Counted from the stretch's first letter, positions 7,191-14,651 are shown. The stretch is DNA of 17,724 nt from Sphingomonas bacterium (GCA_026785645.1 JAJAZM010000032.1:1-17724), one strand, 5' to 3'. Notes: generated by a model not told the origin, from the sequence alone. Numbers and translations are program-made.

Positions 7191-7798
7191 TATTCTCCTA
7201 ATGCTCCGACCAATAATTTGAACGCTTCCGCCCGGTGGCTGATGGCGTGCTTGGCGGCAGGTTCGATCTCGCCGAAGGTCCGGTCCATACCGGCGGCGAC
7301 AAACATTGCGTCATAGCCAAAGCCATTGTCCCCGCGCGGCGGCCAGACGAGGGTGCCGTGAACTTTGCCCTCGAAGCTTTGTACTTCGCCGTCGGGCCAC
7401 GCCAGCGACAAGGCGCAGACGAAATGGGCGTCGTGGCCGGAATCCTCGTCCGCTGCCTCGACCTCGCGCCAAACCCGCTCCATCGCTCGGCCGAAATCGC
7501 GGGTGCCGGCGTCATCTTCGGCCCAGCGCGCGGAGAAGATTCCGGGCAGACCGTGGAGCGCATCGACGCAAAGTCCGCTGTCGTCCGCAAGCGCGGGAAG
7601 ACCCGACAGATCGGCCGCCGCACGCGCTTTCAATTCGGCATTGTCGACGAAGGTGACGCCGATTTCCTCGGGCTCGGGAAGATCGAGCTCGGCAGCGCCG
7701 ACGCACTCAATGCCGTACGGTGCGAGCAATTCGCGAATCTCACGTAATTTTCCGGAGTTGTGAGTCGCGATGACCAGCTTCGGGCCGATCTTCTTCAT
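7190..7798 (-). CDS. rdgB: RdgB/HAM1 family XTP/dITP pyrophosphatase
   Basis: A 202-residue house-cleaning nucleotidase that hydrolyses dITP, XTP and dXTP to monophosphates, keeping deaminated purines out of DNA and RNA. The family signatures are present: VIATHNSGKLREIRELL (about 9-25), ADDSGLCVDALHGLPG (about 69-84), PRGDNGFGYDAMF (substrate-binding region, about 155-167), and the C-terminal ISHRAEA with the conserved SHR. Its start overlaps the rph stop in the 4-base string ATGA and its TAA stop overlaps the hemW start by one base, so the three genes are translationally coupled. Confidence 0.96.
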   Translation of the reverse strand: MKKIGPKLVIATHNSGKLREIRELLAPYGIECVGAAELDLPEPEEIGVTFVDNAELKARAAADLSGLPALADDSGLCVDALHGLPGIFSARWAEDDAGTRDFGRAMERVWREVEAADEDSGHDAHFVCALSLAWPDGEVQSFEGKVHGTLVWPPRGDNGFGYDAMFVAAGMDRTFGEIEPAAKHAISHRAEAFKLLVGALGE

Positions 7799-8499
7799 CG
7801 GCCTGTCGCCGCCAGCTGCGCCTTGAAGATGTCGCTGCAGCCGATCTTGGCGAGGCGCAGCAGTCGAAGCAGGGCTTCGTCGTCGAAGGTCGCGCCTTCG
7901 GCCGAAATCTGCGCCTCGACGATCGCGCCGTCGCCGGTCAGCACGAAATTGCCGTCCGACCCGGCCGAGCTGTCCTCGATATAGTCGAGGTCGAGCACCG
8001 CATTGCCATCATGAATGCCGCACGACACGGCGGCGACCTGGGTCTGGATCGGATCGACCGCAAGGTTCAATTTGTCGACCGCGATTCGCAATGCGACCCA
8101 CGCGCCCGAGATTGATGCGGTACGGGTGCCGCCATCGGCTTGGATTACGTCGCAATCGACCACGATCTGGCGCTCACCGAGGGTCTTGAGGTCGACCACG
8201 GCGCGGAGGCTGCGACCGATCAGCCGCTGGATTTCCTGGGTGCGGCCCGACTGCTTGCCCTTGGCCGCCTCGCGATTGCCGCGGGTGTGGGTGGCGCGGG
8301 GGAGCATGCCATATTCGGCGGTGACCCAACCCTGGCCCTTGCCACGAAGGAAGGGCGGAAGCTTGTCCTCGACGGATGCCGTGACCAGCACGCGGGTGTC
8401 GCCGAAGCTGACCAGGCAGCAGCCCTCGGCATGCTTGGTGAAGCCGGGCTCGAAGGTCAAAGCTCGCATCTGGTCGAAAGCGCGGCCGCTGGGGCGCAT
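7795..8499 (-). CDS. rph: Ribonuclease PH
   Basis: A 234-residue phosphorolytic 3'-5' exoribonuclease that trims tRNA 3' ends. Diagnostic stretches are visible: MRPSGRAFDQMR at the start, the phosphate-binding region with GRTQEIQRLIGRSLRAVVD (about residues 85-103), CDVIQADGGTRTASISGA (about 115-132), and the C-terminal DLDYIEDSSAGSD. AGGAGA lies 6 bases upstream of the ATG at 8499. First gene of rph-rdgB-hemW. It is divergent from hrcA across a 58-base gap (8500-8557) that must hold promoters for both sides. I found no CIRCE element there and no convincing -35/-10 pair. Confidence 0.96.
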   Translation of the reverse strand: MRPSGRAFDQMRALTFEPGFTKHAEGCCLVSFGDTRVLVTASVEDKLPPFLRGKGQGWVTAEYGMLPRATHTRGNREAAKGKQSGRTQEIQRLIGRSLRAVVDLKTLGERQIVVDCDVIQADGGTRTASISGAWVALRIAVDKLNLAVDPIQTQVAAVSCGIHDGNAVLDLDYIEDSSAGSDGNFVLTGDGAIVEAQISAEGATFDDEALLRLLRLAKIGCSDIFKAQLAATGR

Positions 8500-8557
8500 G
8501 ATATTCTCCTGGACGATGGTTGCGGGCTCCCTAGACCGAGCAGCGGCGCAATCCTAG

Positions 8558-9604
8558 ATGGGACGCACCATGATCACCGCGCTTCCCGAACTGACCGACC
8601 GCATGCGCCAGATTTTCGGGCTGGTGGTCGATGCCTATATCGAGCGCGGGGTTCCGGTCGGGTCGAAGATGCTGGCGGGCAATGTCAGCCTGTCGCCGGC
8701 CTCGATCCGGGGGGTGATGCAGGAATTGGAGGAGCGCGGGCTGCTGACCCATCCGCATACCTCCGCCGGGCGGGTGCCGACCGAAAGCGGGCTTCGGCTG
8801 TTCGTCGACGGGATCATGCAGGCGACGCTCCCCGCCGCCGCCGAGCGCGCGCAGATCGAAGCGCGGATGGAGCGGCACGGGTCGATCGAGGATGCGCTGA
8901 CCGGGGCGACTGCGGCGCTGTCGGGCCTGTCGGCCTGCGCGGGCGTGGTGTTGACCCCCAAGCGCGAAATGCGGCTGAAGCAGTTGAACTTCGTGCCGCT
9001 GTCGACCACCCGCGCACTGGCAGTACTGGTCGGGATGGACGGCGCAGTCGAGAATCGGATGGTCGAGCTCGCCCAGGGGACGAGCGCGGTGGCGCTGGCC
9101 GAAGTCGCCAATTACGTCAGCGCGCGCTTGTCGGGGCTGACCTTGGGCGAGGCCGAGGTGCGCTTGCGGCTGGAAATCAGCGAGCGGCGCGAGGCGATCG
9201 ACAGCGCGGCGGCCGAGCTGGTCGCCTCGGGGCTCGCCGCGTGGAGCAAGGATGCGGCGCAGCGCCCGGTGCTGATCGTTCGCGGCCAAGCCAATCTCAT
9301 CGACCAGGCGGCGGCGGAGGATCTCGAGCGGGTCCGCAAATTGCTCGACGAGCTCGAGGATCGACAGGAGATTGCGAGGCTGCTCGAGGGCGCGCGCGAT
9401 GGCGACGGGTGCCGGATCTTCATCGGATCGGAAAATAGAATGTTCGCTTTGTCGGGCTCGAGCGTTATCGCCGCACCCTATCGCGACAGCGACGATCGGG
9501 TGGTCGGCGTGGTCGGCGTGATCGGTCCGACGCGGTTGAACTACGCACGCGTGGTCCCCATGGTTGATTTTACAGCCCAAGCACTGACGAGATGGATGAC
9601 ATGA
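8558..9604 (+). CDS. hrcA: Heat-inducible transcription repressor HrcA
   Basis: A 348-residue repressor that binds CIRCE operators upstream of groESL-type genes. The N-terminal winged helix contains SLSPASIRGVMQELEERGLLTHPHTSAGRVPTESGLRLFVD-type sequence (about residues 45-90, with the hallmark HTSAGRVPT). A GAF-like middle follows, ending near VIGPTRLNYARVVPMVDF. An in-frame TAG directly precedes the ATG at 8558. A second ATG at 8570 has a better-placed GGGA at 8560-8563, so the true start may be 8570, four residues shorter. It overlaps the grpE start, so HrcA and GrpE are co-translated. No CIRCE sequence was seen upstream, suggesting no autoregulation through that site. Confidence 0.95.
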   Translation: MGRTMITALPELTDRMRQIFGLVVDAYIERGVPVGSKMLAGNVSLSPASIRGVMQELEERGLLTHPHTSAGRVPTESGLRLFVDGIMQATLPAAAERAQIEARMERHGSIEDALTGATAALSGLSACAGVVLTPKREMRLKQLNFVPLSTTRALAVLVGMDGAVENRMVELAQGTSAVALAEVANYVSARLSGLTLGEAEVRLRLEISERREAIDSAAAELVASGLAAWSKDAAQRPVLIVRGQANLIDQAAAEDLERVRKLLDELEDRQEIARLLEGARDGDGCRIFIGSENRMFALSGSSVIAAPYRDSDDRVVGVVGVIGPTRLNYARVVPMVDFTAQALTRWMT

Positions 9605-10152
9605 ACGAGAATGAAGAATATTATCACGATGAGGCCGAAGCGATCCGCGCCGAGACTGCGGCCCATGCCCCCGAGCTGGCCGAGCATGACCGCGTGGCCG
9701 AGCTCGAGAAAGCGCTAGAGGACGCCAAGTCGAAGGCGCTTTACGCCGCCGCCGAGCAGCAGAATGTCCGCCGCCGGCTGGATAAAGAGATGGCCGACGC
9801 GCGGACCTATGCCGCGGCGGGTTTCGCGCGCGACATGCTGGCGATCAAGGATCATATCGACCGTGCGCTGACAGCGGTGACCGCCGAACTTCGCGCCGAT
9901 ATGACGGCAGCCAACTTCCTCGCCGGGATCGAGGCCACCGCGCGCGAGCTTGATTCGGTATTCACCCGCAACGGAGTCGAGCGGGTCGCAGCCAAGGGCC
10001 TGCCGCTCGATCCGCATCGCCACCAGGCGATGGTCGAGATCCCGAGTAACGAAGAGCCGGGAACAGTGATCGAGGAAATGCAGGCGGGTTATGTGATGAA
10101 AGATCGGCTGCTCCGCCCGGCGCTGGTCGGGGTGGCGAAGAAGCCCGACTAA
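9601..10152 (+). CDS. grpE: Nucleotide exchange factor GrpE
   Basis: A 183-residue co-chaperone that releases ADP from DnaK. An acidic disordered N-terminus (MNENEEYYHDEAEAIRAE) is followed by the long dimerisation helix (about 30-80) and the C-terminal beta domain with GVERVAAKGLPLDPHRHQAM and MKDRLLRPALVGVAK, both typical of the family. The ATG at 9601 overlaps the hrcA stop as ATGA. The in-frame ATG at 9592 would add three residues and cannot be excluded. No dnaK gene follows; a convergent oxidase gene overlaps the end by 4 bp. Confidence 0.95.
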   Translation: MNENEEYYHDEAEAIRAETAAHAPELAEHDRVAELEKALEDAKSKALYAAAEQQNVRRRLDKEMADARTYAAAGFARDMLAIKDHIDRALTAVTAELRADMTAANFLAGIEATARELDSVFTRNGVERVAAKGLPLDPHRHQAMVEIPSNEEPGTVIEEMQAGYVMKDRLLRPALVGVAKKPD

Positions 10153-11426
10153 TGGACGGCGCGGGCCTGCGTCGTGGCCTTGGTGGCGAGGGTGAAACGG
10201 GGCTCGGTCTGCGCGCCGCCTGACGCGGCGATCTCGGCGGCGATCCGGCCGACTTCGGGGCCGTGCTTAAAGCCGTGCCCCGATCCGCCACCGACCAGGA
10301 TGACGTTGCTCATCGTCGGGTGGCGGTCGATCAGGAAGTCGCCGTTCGAACTATTCTCATATTGGCAGACGCGGCTTTCGGTCAGCGGCGCGCTGCGAAG
10401 CGACGGGAAGCGGCGATCGCGGAAGGCGATGATTTCGGCCAGCGCCGCGTCGGTCGGCTTGCGCGACTGAATATCGGGATCGACCCGCACGCCATGGGTA
10501 TCGCGCGCGAACTTGACCCCGCGCCCTTCGAGGTCGGGGAAGCCATAATAAAGGTCGCCGCCATTCATGTCGGCCCAGCCGGGCATCGCGCCGGGCCCGA
10601 ACCTTTTGTCGCCAGCGGGCGCGGCGAAGAAGAACACTTCCTGGCGCGTGGCGAAAATGCGGTCGGCGAGGAGGGCGGGGAAGGTCTTTCCGAGCCACGG
10701 GCCGAGCGCGAAGACGAACTGGTCGGCCTCGAGCAGGCTGTTGTCGGACAAGCGCAGATTGGTCAGTTTGCCGCCGCGTGATGCGCCTGGGCGGGCTTCG
10801 GCGTGCCGCCAGTGACCGCCGGCGCGGACGAAGCGGTCGACCAGGGTCTGGACCGACCGTCGTGCCATCAGCGCGCCGAAGCCGGGCTCGATCAGTCCGG
10901 TCGTAATCCCGGTGAAGTCGATCGCCGGATAGCGCCGCGCCATCTCGGCGGGGGTCAGTTCCTCGGTCGGAAGCTTGAGCCGCCGCGCCACCGCGATCGA
11001 GTCGGTGAGATAGGCGTCGCGTGCGGCGGAGAAGAACAAAACGCCGGTTTCATGAAAGATCGGCAGGCCCGAGACGAGGCTGAGATTTTTCCACTGAGAC
11101 AGGCTGTCGCTCGCCATTCGCGCGTAAATCTCGTCCTTGCCATAGGCGGCGCGGGTCATCCGCGATTCGCCGCCCGAACTGGCGCGACTGTGGGCCGGGC
11201 CGTGCGCGTCGATCAGCGTGACCTTATGCCCTGCGGCCAACAGATGATGCGCGGTCCAGGCGCCGAAGACGCCAGCGCCGATCACCGCGACATGGCCCTT
11301 CGATCCGTTCGGTGCGGCGCCGAGCAACGACGCCGACACTGAAACGCCGCCCGCCCCGGTGAGGAGCGAGCGGCGTGTCAGTAAGGGAAGCAGCATGTTA
11401 GCCGGTGTGCCGCTCCCCTTGGTCAT
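10149..11426 (-). CDS. Tat-exported FAD-dependent oxidase, sarcosine/N-methyltryptophan oxidase family
   Basis: A 425-residue DAO-superfamily flavoenzyme. An N-terminal twin-arginine signal (LTRRSLLTGAGG, arginines at 18-19) and hydrophobic stretch ending near LLGAAP predict export of the folded holoenzyme to the periplasm. Then come the Rossmann motif VIGAGVFGAWTA (GxGxxG at 50-55) and an acidic end (TLIDA). The C-terminal half aligns with monomeric sarcosine oxidase: YYGFPDL, GVKFARDTHG with K305 at the position of its oxygen-activating lysine, VCQYENSSNGDFLIDRHP with C354 at its covalent-flavin cysteine, and GHGFKHGPEVG. It likely oxidises a secondary or N-methylated amine, making H2O2; the substrate is unknown. 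It follows the TonB receptor gene by 12 bp. Start 11426 (ATG) or 11396 (ATG, MLLPLLTRRS) is undecided, since neither has a strong ribosome binding site. Confidence 0.85.
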   Translation of the reverse strand: MTKGSGTPANMLLPLLTRRSLLTGAGGVSVSASLLGAAPNGSKGHVAVIGAGVFGAWTAHHLLAAGHKVTLIDAHGPAHSRASSGGESRMTRAAYGKDEIYARMASDSLSQWKNLSLVSGLPIFHETGVLFFSAARDAYLTDSIAVARRLKLPTEELTPAEMARRYPAIDFTGITTGLIEPGFGALMARRSVQTLVDRFVRAGGHWRHAEARPGASRGGKLTNLRLSDNSLLEADQFVFALGPWLGKTFPALLADRIFATRQEVFFFAAPAGDKRFGPGAMPGWADMNGGDLYYGFPDLEGRGVKFARDTHGVRVDPDIQSRKPTDAALAEIIAFRDRRFPSLRSAPLTESRVCQYENSSNGDFLIDRHPTMSNVILVGGGSGHGFKHGPEVGRIAAEIAASGGAQTEPRFTLATKATTQARAVH

Positions 11427-11438
11427 CAATGCTGCCGA

Positions 11439-14015
11439 TCAACCGCGCTCTGGTTCCGCCGGCGGGGGCGGAGGCGGGGGTGGCGGCGGGCAAACGTCGG
11501 TCGCCAGGATCACCGAACCGTCCGAGCAAGTCTGGGTCGCCGGAGGTGGCGGCGGCGGAGGCGGCGGGGGCGGTGGTGGGGGCGGAGGCGGTGGGGGAGA
11601 CCTACCGAACGACTGTCGCATCGTCAGCCCGATCGTCCGCGGCTGCCCGACGTGGAAGCCGAGGCGCGCGCGCCCTGCACGTTCTTCGTCGAACGACAAT
11701 TTGGGCGATTTATCGAACACATTGTTCGCATAGAGCACCAACGACAGGCCGCTATCGAAGTCGAGGCCAGCCGACAAATTGACCAGGTTGTACGAAGGCA
11801 ACTTCAGATCCACCGTTGTTCCGACGCCAGGCGGGATTCCGCCGAAGTTATTTCCGTAGAAATAGGTCCGCGGGTTAAGCTCCTGATCGGCCGCTCGCGT
11901 GTAGCGGCTTCCGACGTGTTGGAAGCTTGCGGTGACGCGCCAGTCGCCATTGTCGCGGAAGCGCTGGCCGTAGGTTGCGGTGGCGGCAATCTGGAACTTG
12001 GGCACGCCCGGAAGGCGGTTACCCTCGCGAATGCCGGTTCGCGTTGCCAAAGGCTCAACCAGTGTGCTGTCGAATTCGGCTTCGAGAACGCTACCGGCGA
12101 TCGATAGATCGAGGCCGGGCAACGGGCTTGCAGCGAACTCGGCCTCGAGGCCCATTGTGTGTGCCTTGTCGGCCGTGATCGAGACGCGCGACGAGCAAGT
12201 TCCTGCGACGACGTTGATCTGCAGATTCTTAATGTCCGTATAAAATGCGGCAGCGTTAAAAGTAATCCCGCCCGCCTGATATTTGATGCCAGCTTCGTAG
12301 TTCCACAGCGTTTCATCATCGAATTCACCGGCGAACGGCCCGTATAGAGTCGCGTCGATTCCTCCGGCGCCGCCCGTGCAAAGCGGGATGTTAAGCGGAT
12401 CGTTGACCCCGCCCAAACGGAAGCCTTTGGCTATCTGGGCATTGATGCTTAAATTATTGCTTGGCTCCCAAGATACGATCGCGCGTGGAGAAAATCCGCT
12501 CGACTTGGTCCCTTCTCCGACGATGTTATCCTGATTTCCGAACACGCCTCCCGAGGTGAAGTCGCGTTCCTCCTTGAAACTATAATAACGACCACCACCA
12601 GTCAGTTTAAACTGACCAAAGTCGTAGCTTGCTTCACCGAAGATGGCGGTCTGCCTGATGTCGAACGGCACCTCGGAATTGTAGGGCGAGTCGAGATTGA
12701 GGAAACCGTTGGCGGCACCGGCGGACGCTCCGGCACCGAACGCAGCGTCAACAAAGGCTGCGTATCCCGGCGTCGGGAGAGTCTGCAGATAATCGCGTTG
12801 AACGTCGGAATAGAAGCCGCCAACTACCCATTGAAAGGGGCCACTGCCGGTCGAACCAAGCCGTAACTCCTGAGTCCAAGTTTTCAATTTGGTAGTGTCG
12901 AGGAGGTTGGAGGGCAAAAGTACCCCCGCGTCAGGGAAGCCGACATCATCCGAGATCGAGCCAGTCAGCGCCGACGCGTCGCGCGATATCAGAATGTTGC
13001 GGTCAATATACGTCGTGACCGAGGTCAGCTCGACTCCGCCAAAGTCATAGGAAGCGGTAAGATCGGCGATCAGCGTGTCGTCCTTGAACTCCTCCTTGAG
13101 CAGCAAATATTGCTCACGATCGTCAAGGTCGATTGCTGGCCGTGTTGTCGAGAGTCGATTGGCGTAAAGATTGAAAACTTCTTCGCGGTTGAAACCATCC
13201 GCACGCACTTCCTGATAGACGACGCGCGGCGTGATTCTGAGCTCGGCAGTCGGCTCCCACAGCAGCGCAATGCGGCCACCGACACGGGTTCCGTCGTTGA
13301 TGTTTTTGCCTCCGGCGGGGCCCTTGGCGTCGATGTAGCCGGCGTATTTCTGATAATAGCCGACGACGCGAATTGCCGCCGTGTTGCCAAGCGGGATATT
13401 GATCGCGCCCTTGATGTGGCCGCCCACATCACTTTCGTCGACAGTGTTGACGTTGGCTTCGACCAGACCCTCAATCTTTCCCAACTTGGGCTGATTGGTG
13501 ATATAGCGAAGCGTGCCGCCGACGCTGCCCGAACCGAACAATGTGCCTTGCGGGCCGCGCAAGGTTTCGACGCGATTGAGGTCGAACAAGTCGAGGTCTG
13601 GTGTGAACAACGACAGCGAGACGACCGATTCGTCGAGATAGACACCGACCTGCTCCTTGACGCCGGCTTGGTCGCGGGCAATCTGACCGGCCGAAACGCC
13701 GCGGATCGCCACCGAGCTCTGGCCCGGCCCGAGGTTCTGAACGGCAAGACCGGCGACGTTGCGGCTGATGTCCTCGAGGCTCGAGGCGTTGGCGCGCTGA
13801 ATGTCCTTCTGGGTCTGTGCATTGATCGAGAACGGCACTTCCTGAAGCGTGGAGGAGCGCTTCGTCGCGGTGACGATGATGACATTGCCATCCACCGCTT
13901 CGGCCGCTTCTTCCGCTGGCTCGGGAGCGGCCTGCGTCCAGCCCGGCGATGCGATCCCGATAACGGCCGCACTGACCAATAATCTGCGTGTGAGGTGCGC
14001 GCGATTCAGCATCAT
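11439..14015 (-). CDS. TonB-dependent outer-membrane receptor with poly-proline C-terminal tail
   Basis: An 858-residue outer-membrane transporter. A signal peptide (about 1-29, RRLLVSAAVIGIAS core) is followed by a TonB-box-like segment NVIIVTATKR (44-53) and the plug domain, with RVETLRGPQGTLFGSGSVGG at about 148-167. There is no FecA-type signalling domain. The barrel ends in GLTMRQSF at residue 803, a normal terminal beta-signal. The 55 residues after it are unusual: GRS, 19 consecutive prolines, ATQTCSDGSVILATDVC, 10 prolines, AEPERG. The ligand cannot be deduced. AGGGGA lies just upstream of the tandem ATG codons at 14015 and 14012. G+C is lower than in neighbouring genes (48-60% in four hand-counted 60-base blocks, against 72-73% in two blocks of hrcA and fabF). 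It heads a likely two-gene transcript with the Tat oxidase. Confidence 0.93.
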   Translation of the reverse strand: MMLNRAHLTRRLLVSAAVIGIASPGWTQAAPEPAEEAAEAVDGNVIIVTATKRSSTLQEVPFSINAQTQKDIQRANASSLEDISRNVAGLAVQNLGPGQSSVAIRGVSAGQIARDQAGVKEQVGVYLDESVVSLSLFTPDLDLFDLNRVETLRGPQGTLFGSGSVGGTLRYITNQPKLGKIEGLVEANVNTVDESDVGGHIKGAINIPLGNTAAIRVVGYYQKYAGYIDAKGPAGGKNINDGTRVGGRIALLWEPTAELRITPRVVYQEVRADGFNREEVFNLYANRLSTTRPAIDLDDREQYLLLKEEFKDDTLIADLTASYDFGGVELTSVTTYIDRNILISRDASALTGSISDDVGFPDAGVLLPSNLLDTTKLKTWTQELRLGSTGSGPFQWVVGGFYSDVQRDYLQTLPTPGYAAFVDAAFGAGASAGAANGFLNLDSPYNSEVPFDIRQTAIFGEASYDFGQFKLTGGGRYYSFKEERDFTSGGVFGNQDNIVGEGTKSSGFSPRAIVSWEPSNNLSINAQIAKGFRLGGVNDPLNIPLCTGGAGGIDATLYGPFAGEFDDETLWNYEAGIKYQAGGITFNAAAFYTDIKNLQINVVAGTCSSRVSITADKAHTMGLEAEFAASPLPGLDLSIAGSVLEAEFDSTLVEPLATRTGIREGNRLPGVPKFQIAATATYGQRFRDNGDWRVTASFQHVGSRYTRAADQELNPRTYFYGNNFGGIPPGVGTTVDLKLPSYNLVNLSAGLDFDSGLSLVLYANNVFDKSPKLSFDEERAGRARLGFHVGQPRTIGLTMRQSFGRSPPPPPPPPPPPPPPPPPPPATQTCSDGSVILATDVCPPPPPPPPPPAEPERG
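11460..11597. repeat. Two CGG/TGG/AGG-type triplet tracts encoding poly-proline
   Basis: On the plus strand, 11460-11489 and 11541-11597 are almost pure G-rich triplets (CGG, TGG, AGG, GGG). Read on the minus strand these are 10 and 19 consecutive proline codons at the end of the TonB receptor. Synonymous codons are mixed, so it is not a perfect microsatellite. Each tract contains three runs of three or more G plus many GG pairs on the plus strand, giving quadruplex potential on the template strand for transcription. Confidence 0.8.
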
Positions 14016-14097
14016 AAGTCCCCTGTTAAACCTGTTGCCCGTAACGAGTGTATGTCGAACGGGCGCAAAGCGAAACCGGGGCGATGCTTCAAATCTT

Positions 14098-14121
14098 CAT
14101 TGTTGCACTTATGTAACAATG
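14098..14121. promoter_or_regulatory. 24-bp dyad, possible operator upstream of the TonB receptor gene
   Basis: CATTGTTGCA and TGTAACAATG form 10-base arms (9 of 10 complementary) around the 4-base centre CTTA. The dyad lies 83-106 bases upstream of the receptor start and overlaps the last codons and stop of the vgr-related gene, whose stop is in the centre. It is A+T-rich in a G+C-rich setting. A DNA-binding dimer site is one reading. A terminator stem for the upstream gene is another, but no T-run follows. Confidence 0.4.
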
Positions 14122-14570
14122 CGTTCGAAGGGGAGTAGGCCATGGTCGCACAACTGGGGCACAGTCGCACCGCGATCGGCGAGGAATCGGTGGCGAACGA
14201 TCTCGGCCTGCTGCTCGAGCCCGTAGACGTCGAAGGGGCGACCCTGTTTCAGCTGGTAGTCGTAGCGACAGAACGGATGGCGCATCAGCGGCAGATAGAA
14301 GCGGCCATGTTTGTGCGACTGCCAGACATGAGTCATTTCGTGAATGAACAGCCCCTGCAGCGACAGCGATTCCGCGGCATAATCGGCTGACCAGCGGGGA
14401 TCGGCAGGGTGGAAATGGATATTGCCGGTCGGGGCCATGACGATCCCATTTGACTGAAATGGCCACCAGCGACCGCGGATGATTCGCACCCTGGCGTAAT
14501 CGATCGACGCCCCGAACATTGATCGAGAGAGGGAAATTTCCCCGGTCGTTAGAGGTCGGGCGATGCGCAT
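14109..14570 (-). CDS. vgr-related protein, HExxH metallopeptidase-like
   Basis: A 153-residue protein of a small family annotated 'vgr related protein', which I know mainly from sphingomonads. It has a zincin-type motif HEMTH (77-81) in LFIHEMTHVWQ, followed by the conserved stretch LPLMRHPFCRYDY and a downstream YGLEQQAEIVRH whose E119 or E123 could be the third metal ligand. There is no signal peptide or membrane segment. The short length leaves little beyond the motif, as in DUF4157-like domains found in toxin and contractile-injection contexts, but no such genes are nearby. The ATG at 14570 is preceded by an in-frame TTG at 14573; neither has a clear Shine-Dalgarno. Catalytic activity is inference from the motif. 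Confidence 0.8.
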   Translation of the reverse strand: MRIARPLTTGEISLSRSMFGASIDYARVRIIRGRWWPFQSNGIVMAPTGNIHFHPADPRWSADYAAESLSLQGLFIHEMTHVWQSHKHGRFYLPLMRHPFCRYDYQLKQGRPFDVYGLEQQAEIVRHRFLADRGATVPQLCDHGLLPFERIVT

Positions 14571-14622
14571 CAAAACCGAGATAGTGCGCCGGGCTTGAGC
14601 CGTCGAGCCGATGTGCAGACAC

Positions 14623-14651
14623 TTGCAGGCACGGCGCGGCGCGGCTAGGGC
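14623..14651 (+). promoter_or_regulatory. Putative sigma-70-type promoter of acpP
   Basis: TTGCAGG at 14623-14629 and GCTAGGGC at 14644-14651 are separated by 14 bases. This resembles the Caulobacter housekeeping pattern (TTGACGS, 10-14 bases, GCTANAWC). It lies 33 bases before the acpP start, in the only non-coding gap (14571-14683) available to that gene. Confidence 0.4.

Noticed and set aside
8500..8557. CIRCE operator upstream of hrcA
   Set aside because: No TTAGCACTC-N9-GAGTGCTAA-like inverted repeat is present in the gap or at either start codon.
8140..9438. Long plus-strand open frame (432 codons) across rph and hrcA
   Set aside because: It runs through two well-recognised genes in other frames and its translation is Arg/Gly/Asp-rich without family motifs; it is a G+C-rich shadow.
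8531..9580. Minus-strand open frame (349 codons) opposite hrcA
   Set aside because: Antisense shadow of hrcA; translation rich in His/Arg/Gln with no recognisable domain.
11359..11733. Plus-strand open frame encoding a poly-glycine protein
   Set aside because: The glycine runs are the complement of the receptor's proline codons. It has no ribosome binding site and no motif, and overlaps the ends of two convincing minus-strand genes.
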